A DNA stretch of 64,000 nt from contig JAJEKV010000049.1 of assembly GCA_021234155.1 (NCBI GenBank), positions 8,716,036 through 8,780,035 of the forward strand, read 5' to 3'. The notes below the pieces were generated by a model that had not been told where the DNA came from, searched no databases, and was given only the letters and a program-made list of their open reading frames with translations. Position 1 is the first letter of the stretch; each line of letters starts with the position of its first letter. This document shows, one piece after another, positions 54,876 through 64,000 of this stretch. Source of the DNA: Isoetes taiwanensis (lineage: Eukaryota; Streptophyta; Lycopodiopsida; Isoetales; Isoetaceae). Position numbers and translations under genes: made by a program.

Positions 54876-54972
54876 CTCGAAAAGCGAGGGGCTGGTCACG
54901 CGTGCCACACGACAAAAAAACAATATTTACATCTCGAAAAAGCGAGGGGCTGGTCACGCGTGCCACGCGATA
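54876..54972 (+). repeat. Two direct copies of a GC-rich 39-bp unit
   Basis: CTCGAAAAGCGAGGGGCTGG and TCACGCGTGCCAC occur at 54,876-54,914 and 54,933-54,972. Each starts with a small CTCG/CGAG hairpin. The copies lie about 110 bp after the fold-back unit. Confidence 0.85.
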
Positions 54973-55339
54973 ATTATAACAAAAAATGAACATATAAATA
55001 ACAATTTTAGGGGGAGGAGGGTGGGAGCCATGGATACTGGCGAGAGATGATGAAAGCGGCAAATGACGATCGATGAAGAACTCTGCAATAAATAGCGATC
55101 CCCAACATGATGAACGGCCTAAAATGCATGTAATACATGCATGCTCGTCTTTGCGCCAAGAATCCCGTCGGCTCACGCGGATCGATGGCATTATGTAGAG
55201 CAATATAGCTTGATGTTTTGTCTCATCTAGATTCGAGCTATACAGCATCATGCTGGCCATGTGTCTTTGTCTTCCAAATCGACTAGGGGCAGTATCATTA
55301 TCCAGTATAGTATTCATATCTGCATCAATATCAAATTTT
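54973..55339. other. No gene supported
   Basis: A 175-codon minus frame (55,317-54,790) crosses the GC-rich repeats and has no recognised domain. It is probably chance. Confidence 0.45.
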
Positions 55340-56530
55340 ATTTTTATTTTTATTTTTTGATGAACGTGGACCTTTATTACTCAAAAGGATACAAAGAGTA
55401 CATGGGGGGCTCAAAACCCAGTGGAGAAGATGTCCACTAGAGCAACACTACCCACCACATACATAACACAGAAAAGCAGAGAATATATATCACCAGGGCA
55501 CAACTGTTTGTTATGAGTAAGTCTGAATCTGAAGATATCGCTCCCAAATGACACTCTTGACGTCATCCTTTAAGGAAGAACACTTGTGCACCTTTACAAT
55601 GCGACTACGAGTATCACTAAGCACTTGCATATCTGAAAAGACCTATCCCTTGAAGACGAGGAGATTTTGTCTCTTCCAGATGGACCAGATGATCCAAGCA
55701 GATGCTAAGTGGAAAGGCCTCTTTGCCAACTTGCCCCAAGAACTAGGATAGACTGACAATAGGACCTGCTGACTATTCAAGTCACAATGGAAAAGGCTTA
55801 AAAGCCACGGCCAAGCAAGTCGAACATGGTGACACAAGAAAAAGTAGTGCTCAATTGTCTCATTCCTCTGCATGCAAAGAGGGCACTTCTGGATGAATTT
55901 ATGAACAACAGTGTTTACTCGCACGCATCTATGAATGATCTGCCATCATAAGATAGATAGCTTAGGATGGAGCAATTTATCCCATACCCATCGCCAGACT
56001 GCTTTCCGATGAGGCTCAGGGATAACTATAGGCCACTTTGGCGATGGAAGCAACACTTCAGGATGAAGCAGGACCACATACATCGAGTGCACTAGATGCT
56101 TCTCCTTAACACTGCCATGAACCACCCAGAGTTGGGAAAAGTGAAGACGTCGAGCAGTGAAGAAAGCAGAAAAGTGATTATGCAAAAAGCCTCTAAGCTT
56201 AGTTGGATCTGAAACAATAAGCCCATCCTGAATCTGCAGAGACTGAAGAGATGCAACTAGCTTTCTTGGTTTGGCGACTCACGAAGAAAAAACACAGACA
56301 TCGGTCTCCCTCCTTGAACCATAGCAACCCAGCTTTAATGCGAGCAAGGTGCACCTGTTCAAACTCCATCTGCCGAATGCTACACAAAATTTTCTTCTTC
56401 ACATGACCATTTGATGGGGCAATAGACTTGCATGCCTCAAGTTGTTGATAAAGAACCAATAGAAGGCTCTGGTTAGCAGAAGCCCGTTCACGACCCCAAC
56501 CTTTAGCAAAAGACTTCCGCGAATGCGAGC
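55340..56530 (-). mobile_element. LINE retrotransposon with deleted RT domain
   Basis: A T-rich run at 55,331-55,366 is the poly-A tail of a minus-strand LINE. Upstream on the minus strand come the zinc-binding RT-associated domain (VWRWVWDKLLHPKLS at 55,950-56,000; CPLCMQRNETIEHYFFLCHH and LAWPWLL at 55,643-55,924). Before that lies the region preceding RT (GLLWFKEGDRCLCFFFVSRQ, DGLIVSDPTKLRGFLHNHFS). The RT core that should lie between FSAFFTARRLHF and VWRWVW is missing, so the copy has a large internal deletion. It shares its 3' part with the fragment at 56,840. Confidence 0.75.
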
Positions 56531-56739
56531 ATCAACAATACACCGCCATGCATATCAATGCGGTCTAGATGGAATAAACAAGTCATCATTGGGCTCACTT
56601 TGTAAAAAAAAAAAAAGATATCAAAGTTCAGAATAAAGCATATTAATTATTTAAACAAAGATAGAGACCTTTCATTTGAGCCCTCACTCAACTAAATGTT
56701 GAACGTTAATAGTGGGTCCATTGCCGCACGGTTTGAACT
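56531..56739. other. Short AT-rich spacer
   Basis: No feature recognised except an A-run at 56,607-56,617. Confidence 0.4.
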
Positions 56740-56785
56740 AAAGAAATGTTCATGACGGCCTTGGCCACCGCGATAAATTTCTTGT
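56740..56785. repeat. Diverged copy of the GC-rich hairpin
   Basis: GAAATGTTCATGACGGCCTT, GGCCACCGCGATAAATTTCT and TGTA match 53,064-53,107 with a few differences. The differences weaken the stem. Confidence 0.8.
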
Positions 56786-56839
56786 ACAAATAAAAATAAA
56801 TATTTATTAGGCCTTAAGCCCTCTCTTCATGAATACTTA

Positions 56840-57215
56840 GATATGTTTTTTTAGGGACACGAAACTTTATTAATTAGAAGAAATCATAAACATAGATGGG
56901 AAACTGGAATCCCAGTGGAAACTTTGAAGCAGAACTAACCGCCATGTTGCGAAGATACAATATCTAAATCACGAGTCATGCATAAGTATGAATTTGAAGA
57001 TAGTGCACCCAAGGATGACTCTTCATTGTCTATTAATGAATGCTTTGAATATCTAATATAATAATATATATGCTTTGCATGATCCGACATCGCACTAGTC
57101 TGAGCAGCTTTGAGGCATGAATTTACGGATGAAGTAGGTTCTTGTTTGATCATTGAACATGTTGAACATTTCTTTACATAGACCATGCACATCCAGAAGC
57201 CTAGTATCACTTCAA
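56840..57215 (-). mobile_element. Second, 5'-truncated LINE copy
   Basis: The 3' end of the same LINE type: GGGACACGAAACTTTATTAA resembles 55,355-55,380. GAATTTGAAGATAGTGCACC followed by CAAGGATGACTCTT matches the stretch from about 55,525. Only the 3' part is present. Confidence 0.6.
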
Positions 57216-58739
57216 CTAGGAGAGTTAGGGCTCGAGACCTGGATCGGCCTCATCACATGGTTGTCTTGATTTAGTACCCATGTAGGATAGGTTGTATGTC
57301 CTTCAGCACGGCAGTCGCCTCAAGAACACCAACTTCTCTGTCCAGGAGGACCTCTCCCCCACATACAGGGCCTTTTGTTTGCACTTCTATTTTCTTATGA
57401 AAATTTTAGCTATGATTGAATTTGACTAGATTTAAATATTTAGGGCACTTGGATATCTGCTATAAAAGCAAAAAGTGGGAAAGACTTTTGTAAATGAAGC
57501 TCATGTCTGCCTGGATGATATGTAGGTGCATTCGTTACATTGCTTCATCCTTTCAAAGATCAACTGCAATGTCCATCCATGCAAAGGAAGCAATTGAAGC
57601 TCGCGGGGGAATTCTCACGACCTTTAAAGTTTTCTTTTAATCTTTGAATCATTAGGTTGCTGCTTATCTAGGCCATGATTTTTTATTGCTACTTCCGAAT
57701 TGCAATTTTGTGTCAATTCTCTCTGAGGGCAAGAAACTGTCAATTAAAGAGGTCCCTTTTTTTTCGGGTTTAGATGGTTACGCCCAAGACATTTTTTTTT
57801 AGCTACGGAAGATCCTACCCTCTATAACAATATTAACTGGAAACAATCAATTCTTGTATTGTTCCTGCTGTTTGCAATTCATCCATCCATCCATTCAAAA
57901 TTAGGCAAGAAGAGCCTTAGATTCTAATTGGGCAAGGCCAAAATGATTACGAGAACTAATAGTTTTTCATAAACAATAGAGCACCATCTGTTATTACAAT
58001 TTGGCACCTGATTTTGCCCAAACTACCTTATAAGTCTTTGCAAGGTGAAAGAAGCATATTTATTGTGGATAATCTTTCTAATTTTCAAGAAACTTTAAAA
58101 TTTGATGTTGTTCCTTTTTGTATGAAGAAGAATTTGTTCGAGGGATAGAGTTCTGATTAGCTTGTATTCTTTTATTCAAAATCACGGATGCATTAAGAAA
58201 TAGATCATAGCAGCACTTTGGAAAGTACTTAAGAGTCCTTTTACTAGTTTAAAGCATGTTTGCACAGGTGCCTTTCTAAATGAGAGATATGCTTTTGTTT
58301 CTCCAACCAATACAATAATCGCTTATAGAACAAGGTGCTGCACACGGAGGGTTGGCCTCCATAGCGGGAGGATGAAGTGGCTTAAATCATAGTTCAAAGT
58401 CATATTTTGACAATCAATTCAAATTGCTACTTCAAGACAATAGAATACTGGATATCATAATGCACTATATCTCTATTCAGTAACTAGATCATACTACACA
58501 AACCATCCTGTAGACCGCTCCAATGAAAAAACTATAACTTCCTTGAACACAGAGAAGTCCAGGACTTGGTTAATAATCTTTGGGAGTCTGCTTGATCTAA
58601 ACCCAATATATCAGCTGCTTTAGGTGGAGGTGGCAGCATCAGCAGACCATATATTTTCTTGACCTTGTAACCATCCTCATCCCCACAGCAGGAACAAGGG
58701 CCGTCGGTCTAGTCCATGAGATCCATCTGTCACTTTCCC
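57216..58739. other. No gene recognised
   Basis: AT-rich intergenic sequence without a recognisable frame or repeat. Confidence 0.45.
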
Positions 58740-59300
58740 ATAAATGCCCCACCTTAGTGATTCTTGCCTCACGCCATTTGATAAAAATACGAGGGTGTAT
58801 CAGAGACACTAGATCATCTCTTCTTCTATCCTAAAATAAGTGACTTCTGGATATGGGTCAGTCCAATTATTGGGTTGGACATATATCAATTATCATGGCC
58901 AGAAATATTAGCCAGCCTACGGGAAGATATCATCCATCTCACACTTACCAACGTATCTCTTTGGTGTATATGGAAACACCGATGTGGAGTAGCTCTTAGT
59001 GGCTTAGTTGCATCAGTAGACGGAATAAAAAATCAGTTCAACCAAGAGGTGGCCCTCATGGCCCTGGCTCATCACCGTAAGTTTGGACACAACTACAACA
59101 AAGAGCTGGACATATATTAGTTTTATAAGACTAAGACATCTCAGGTGTTCAAAATTCTATTGGATATATTAGCTGTATTAGAAATGCTAAGAAGGAATCA
59201 ATTTTTAGGTTGAAGTACTTCAAAAAAAGGAATTGTAATTGGGCTGATTCTTTTGTAGGGGCCTGGATTGTGAATTTGTCATTTACATGTACAGGTTTAT
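58740..59300 (+). mobile_element. LINE 3' fragment (zinc-binding and RNase H-like end)
   Basis: On the plus strand a shifting frame reads VSETLDHLFFYPKISDFWIW, then an 81-codon open frame with NVSLWCIWKHRCGVALSGLV. This is the zf-RVT end of plant LINEs. Further on, KYFKKRNCNWADSFVGAWIV near 59,200-59,280 fits the end of a LINE RNase H domain. No RT is present, so it is a truncated copy. Confidence 0.65.
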
Positions 59301-60602
59301 AACATTTTTACCAGTTCCATCCCGATCATTTTGCAACTAAGTTGCAGGCAAAACATATCAACAGAATAAGATTGATTCATGTGATGGGATTGGTTTATAT
59401 GTGAGGAATGGCTTTTAGAATATGTTCAAGAAGGACCCTCTCCCCAGTGACTATGACTCTGTACTCTAAAAGTTGTCTGACAAAAATACAACCGGGGGGG
59501 AAGGTGGCCAAAATCTCTGTGACGTTCCAGTACGATATACGGTCTCAAGACGTATACCGTCGCGCTGGCCAATCCTTGACACCGCGCCGTCCGGGTCGGC
59601 GGTAATGCGCCAGCGTCCAGTACCAAGCAAGGACGCCCTAGGGGGCAACTTGCAATGGTGCGCACACTTAGCAATGCGCGCACCTTTAGACCTTTAACCC
59701 ATTAAAGGTAGACCAAGGGTCATGAGAACCCTAAACCTAACTGATAGCCTACATAAGGCACCAAACCCTAACATCCCTTCCGAGCTTCGATTCGCGCGCC
59801 TGAGGAGTCAATTCCAACTCCCACGATGCGCCCGTGGCGCCCGGCTTGTCGATCATCCTTCCGACCGCATCTCGGCGCGAGGACAGAGTCATGGGCGCTT
59901 TGGATCAAGAGGAGAACCAGGGGATCGGTATTTGGTCGATTGAATAGCCTAAACCTTACTCCGGCCTTCAACCAAAAGTAGGTTTAGCCTATTAAATCGC
60001 CCTTAGTAGCCAAGCGATCCCGAGATTGACTCTACCTAAAGAACCTAACTCTATGTATTAGATTAGTTCTTATTACTTATGTTCATATGATGGACCGGAT
60101 GTATTACGTGGACTCATTGTATTGGGAAGGGGGTAGAGACTTAAAGCTTAGTAGATGATGCTCCTAGCTAGTCCCTCTTAGTGCATTACTAGAATTGCCT
60201 GTGTACAGTGAGCCCACCTGTTGTGGGTAAGGGGCGACCGGCTTAGAATGAGGTTCGGTGTTCGACCCTTGACCCTACCGGCGTGTAAAGTCTACCCAAT
60301 TCGAGTGACTAGGTCTAATGGCTTGCCACCGAAAGTGTGGGTAAGGCATGGGCTCGACACCGTGGGGTGGTGTTCACCTTCCAGTGGATTAAGGAGAATA
60401 AATAAGGGCAAAGGCTCTCTAGTCACCTTGGGTCAGCATGTAGATCTCTAGAGGGAGTGATCCCTACCGCCCCCATCGGACCGGGAGATGTAACCCGGGA
60501 ATAGCCCCTTTGGCTATGCACCCGTGGCAAGGGATCGAGTCCCAACACTTTTCAACCTACTCGCAAAGTGTGCACGGGAGGGGCGGATGGAGTGGACAAC
60601 CC

Positions 60603-60987
60603 TAAGCCATGTTCTTATGCCCCCAATCCATTGTCATGACTGCAATGCGCTAAATTCTGAGACCCAAGCTAGTCGGTCACCCCACGAGTCCGAGCCTTGG
60701 GTAGGAACTTCCTTGTATTGTGCTGATCTTTGTCTGTCATGCAGATGATGACATGTGCCACCCTTGAGGTGGATATATGATGTTATGTTCTTGGCGTGTA
60801 TGTTTACGCTTCCGGGACTAGATAGGCCCCGAGGGAGGCGGGGTAAAATGACCCCTTCACTCTTCCCACTGGGACTCTAGGCGGTCACGACACATGTGGA
60901 GGGCCCCAGTGACGATGGAGCTGGTGCGGGGGATGAACTCCTGTTTGTATACGGTGCGGGCATCGTATATGAGTAGGGGACGTCACA
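60603..60987 (+). repeat. LTR 3' part, copy 1
   Basis: TAAGCCATGTTCTTATGC to GTCACA. It aligns base for base, with about 10% differences and small indels, to 61,405-61,795. Confidence 0.9.
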
Positions 60988-60988
60988 A

Positions 60989-61000
60989 TGGTATCAGAGC
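60989..61000 (+). promoter_or_regulatory. Primer-binding site, tRNA-iMet type
   Basis: TGGTATCAGAGC one base after the LTR end. Flanking sequence resembles that at 3,696. Confidence 0.8.
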
Positions 61001-61404
61001 TATGTTCTTGGAGACCAAGAGCAGAGCACTGACCATGCTCCCAATAGTACTAACTTGATAGGATCCTCAAGCCTCGAAAAGTGGGAAATTTTTTTCTCAT
61101 TTTTGGTAGTTTATGCTAAGCTAGTAACAGTTAACTGAAATTGGAACTTAATAAGACTAAAAAGAACGAGCCAGAACCTCCTCAGGCAAGGTGGTCTCAC
61201 AGCTCGCGCCTGGTCAAAGAACTAAACTTTAGTTTTTGAGCAGGGCGCTACCTGTGAGACATCGAGCCAAGAACACACTAAACTTGATGAATTTGAGAAA
61301 AGTAATATGGTAAGGCTAGTTCCAAGATAGGAATTAGTTAGAATAGCATGTTTAAATTACTTAAATTACTTAAAAATGTGTAAGATCTCACAGCTAGCGC
61401 CTGG

Positions 61405-61795
61405 TAAGCCATGTTCTTATGCCAGCCCAATCCATTGTCATGACTCTGTCTACACTGAATTCTGGAGACCCAAGCTAGTCAGTCACCCCCTGGAGTCTGA
61501 GCCTTGGGTAGGAACTTCCTTGTATTGTGCTGATCTTTGTCTATGAAGATGCTGATGTGCCACCCTTCGAGGTGGATATATGATGTTATGTTACCGGCGT
61601 GTATGTTTACCCCTTAGCCTAGGTAGGCCCTAAAGGAGACGGGTAAAATGACCCCTTCACTCTTTCCCACTTGTGGACTCTAGGGCGGTCACCGGTGACA
61701 TGTGGAGGGCCCAGTATCGAGTGTGGAGCTGGTGCGGGGATGAACTCCGCTTGTATCTGGTCGGGCATCGATTATATGAGTAGGGGGGCGTCACA
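61405..61795 (+). repeat. LTR 3' part, copy 2
   Basis: The copy lacks the first kilobase of the LTR. It begins right after CTCACAGCTAGCGCCTGG. A near-identical phrase (CTCACAGCTCGCGCCTGG) also occurs at 61,197, so recombination at this short repeat may have made the deletion. Confidence 0.9.
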
Positions 61796-61839
61796 ATCTC
61801 GCAAAGTGACAACATGAGTTTAATATGTGATTTCAAGAC

Positions 61840-62580
61840 GATGAAATCTTTAGGACCTCTCCTCTCTTGCTTCAAATAAGTCCCCCGGTCTTCATGGTTT
61901 CCCTCAAGGCTTTATGTAGAATATTGGGACCTCCTTGGGCCAAAGATTCATCAAGGCAATTAGGGAGGCATGGGGCTCCCACTATTTACATCCTCTTTCA
62001 TCGAGGAGGTTTCATTTCCATGGTTCCCCTCGACCACAAAAGTTGAATGGAGGGAGCCCCATTACTTTCACTAATGTATTCTACAAGGTTATTATCCTTG
62101 GTAAGGTTATTGGGAATGAACAAACAACTTTCTTACAGGAGACATATTCGGATAAGTTTAATGCAAAGAAGAGAAGGCACTAATGCAAGATTTCTAAACA
62201 AAATTGTGTTATTGTTAAAATGGATTTTCATAAAGCTTACGATACCCTTCATTGGAGCGGTCTTCAAGATATTATGCTCCATATGGATTTCAATGCCCTG
62301 TTTGTTGAGCTATCTTTGAGCTCTCATCGGCATTTTCTCCTCTCTCAGCAGTTCCCTTGACTCTTTTTCTTTGGCATCAAATAGGGGAGGCCCTGGGGCT
62401 TTTTCCTGCTTGATTTGACAGTTTTGGCGTCTATTTCCATGTTGTGGCATGTTCTTCCCCGATCTTGTCCCTTTTTTGGCCATCATCTTTTGACCTTCGA
62501 TCTCGATCCCACTTTGATAAGGAAGTTCTCTTTTTGTCGGAAGCTTTTGTCTGTTTTCATGCGAGCCCTAATTCGAGAAT
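61840..62580 (+). pseudogene. LINE reverse transcriptase fragment, plus strand
   Basis: Reads as LINE RT in several frames: SPGLHGFPQGFM and SLGQRFIKAIREAW near 61,880-61,970 (KSPGPDGF...W..+G), PITFTNVFYKVI near 62,060-62,095 (RPISL.NV.YK+ISK) and KMDFHKAYDTLHWS near 62,218-62,260 (VD.SKAYD.V.W). The last aligns with the first catalytic aspartate block. The YADD box was not found. Frameshifts are numerous. Confidence 0.7.
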
Positions 62581-64000
62581 TATCAATCTAAAATCTGTGT
62601 CTACCTGAACGCAACTCTGTCTGAACCAATTTGGGGCTTGCAAATAGGTCAAGCGTCTTTTATGCAAAGGCTGGTATTGTGTGAAGAGCCGGGGTAAATG
62701 CACATTCGAGCTCAACCACGGACTCCAAATCATTGCCTTCGACAGGGCCTAAGCTCAGAACACGGCCCATAACTATTGAGCAACAACATGCCTTCGCATT
62801 TCTAAGCAGCTTTACTTTGCTTGCAACTTCCATGTATTTCATGCTATTAAATTCTTAGCAAACTTCTTCAATTTCAAATATCGAGTTCTTCCTTCATACC
62901 CTGAACAAAATTGACATGCAAAACAATTCACATTTTCTAAGTCCTTTACTCCCCTCCCCTCCCATTTTTCTTTTTGGATTCTTAATATATTGTTTCGTAT
63001 GTCCTTTTTCCAAATTTGTACATTCCGAAATATGCTAAAACCTCCAGCTTCCCATGGAGCATCAACTATACGAAAAAGTTCTTGCACTTCTTGCGAAGCT
63101 CCCAAAATTTTCCTCATTACAGGGGATGTGCCCGAGCCCATTGTGAGCTTGTAGAAGAGGGACCCAGTCTCATCCCTTGGGATAGATGGTTTGCTTTTTA
63201 TTTTGCCTTGTTGAAGCCAAAATCTTACTATGTCAGTTGTCGGTGATCTGACATTCTAAATTGCCCGCCAAACAAACTTAGCCGCTAGAGCTCTTGCCTG
63301 AATCATTGGGTCTTTACATCATAAACCCCCCATCCTTTCTATCTCGACACATTTCTGACCATGCCATCTTTGCTTTTTTACCCCATATGCACTTATGGAT
63401 AATAACCAAAATTTGGTAATGCACATACTTTTGTGCCGCAATTGCCGAGAAATAGTAGATATAGGTGGCATTGAGGATTGCATTTGCTACCACTTTCGTC
63501 CCCATTGTTGAGAGAGCTTTTTACAGACCATAAATTGACCTTTTACTCGATCCTTTCCACAATAGGAGACCACAACCCTTTTAGATTATAATCTAGATTA
63601 AGAGGCATTCTTTAAGCTTTATAGTCTCCGAGCCAAACTACTATATGATAGTTCCATGCCCTAACCCTAGCATCGTACCCCATCAAAAGGCCATATAATA
63701 GCACACTTGGTGGGTTGATTTCTATTCCAAAGAATAGAAAAAAGGAACCCAATGCATCTTGAAATGCTTCAAAACTCTCATCATCATAGCTTAAAAAAGG
63801 AAGGTATCATCCTCGTCTTTGCATTATTGTCAATTTTTTGATTACCATCCGGGAGAGTTAAACCATTTATCATACCTCTTATCTCCAATTTCTTCTTGGT
63901 ACAAAGTTAGAAGTTTTGCCATGATCGAGGAAATAAGTATAGGGCAAGGGGCAGCCCTATCTAATTCCTTTCCTAAGGCCAAAGAGACCGTAAGGTTGGC
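62581..64000 (-). mobile_element. LINE retrotransposon, minus strand, running off the right edge
   Basis: Read from the right edge, RT blocks occur: a GIR-GCPLPY segment (RQGCPLSP) near 63,950, GLTLPDGNQKIDN near 63,820, IPSFLSYDDESFEAFQDALG near 63,760-63,800 and a TKCAIIWPF-like KSAIIW near 63,690. They are followed by MGTKVVANAILNATYIYYFS (RT thumb) and CIWGKKAKMAWSEMCRDRKD plus GG (63,314-63,505), and GSGTSPVMRKILG further on (62,839-63,141). Several stops break it. It faces the plus-strand LINE fragment tail to tail. Confidence 0.75.

Larger units (their letters stand above)
59474..61795 (+). mobile_element. LTR retrotransposon remnant with one full and one partial LTR
   Basis: A long LTR-like block, possibly starting TGTCTGAC at 59,474, ends GTCACA at 60,987. 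A tRNA-Met primer site (60,989-61,000) follows. After only about 400 bp of internal sequence a second, 5'-truncated LTR copy (61,405-61,795) ends TCACA. The internal part holds no protein. This is either a heavily deleted element or a small non-autonomous derivative. The short frames at 59.4-60.7 kb lie within the LTR and are not genes. Confidence 0.65.

Noticed and set aside
54790-55317. 175-codon minus-strand frame
   Set aside because: It runs across GC-rich direct repeats, has no recognisable domain and changes composition midway. Treated as chance.
59408-60748. Several 60-85 codon frames
   Set aside because: They lie in the LTR of the 59.5-61.8 kb element, and part of the stretch recurs in the second LTR copy with frame-breaking differences.

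Overview
The window is nuclear DNA of a flowering plant, probably a repeat-rich intergenic region. This rests on plant-type host genes (a VQ-motif protein, a class IV HD-Zip START protein, an ABCB28-like plastid ABC transporter), plant-style introns, and abundant degraded Ty3/gypsy, LINE, Helitron and CACTA elements. The species cannot be named from sequence alone.

Layout. 1-10.1 kb: the 5' part of a minus-strand LTR retrotransposon (gag), a short TRIM-like LTR with a tRNA-Met primer site, and a decayed plus-strand Ty3/gypsy element (RT, RNase H, integrase). 10.1-12.5 kb: another primer-binding site, then a minus-strand histone H3-like relic. 12,516-25,081: a 12.6-kb element bounded by 34-bp identical inverted repeats. 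25.1-30.3 kb: gene-poor. 30.3-31.3 kb: intact single-exon VQ gene. 33.3-35.7 kb: spliced minus-strand START/SAD gene of the HD-Zip IV type without a visible homeodomain. 40.2-43.2 kb: ABCB28-like pseudogene fragment on the minus strand. 44.2-52.1 kb: decayed Rep/helicase Helitron, split by a 2.6-kb CACTA-type insertion, followed by three tRNA-like SINE-type units. 53-64 kb: hairpin repeats, several LINE fragments on both strands and an LTR element with two LTR copies.

The most unusual part is the 12.6-kb element. It looks like an array of small gene cassettes. At least thirteen copies of an imperfect inverted-repeat module lie inside it; none was seen elsewhere. The arms are about 16 bp, close to GATCACACGACGCGAA and its complement, and most spacers are 32-35 nt. 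They separate short genes: a broken transposase-like gene, four small coiled-coil genes that appear paralogous, an acidic protein, several unrecognised genes, and a gene whose broken frames match the histone H3 fold (HAKRV-IIMPKDM, LFED-like and LPF motifs). A second H3-like relic lies just outside the left terminus. I know of no described plant element with this combination, but no database search was possible.

Most mobile-element genes here are broken by stops and frameshifts. Only the VQ gene and the START gene look intact enough to be expressed host genes. Gene boundaries in the 12.6-kb element are approximate because introns, frameshifts and decay cannot be separated by eye.
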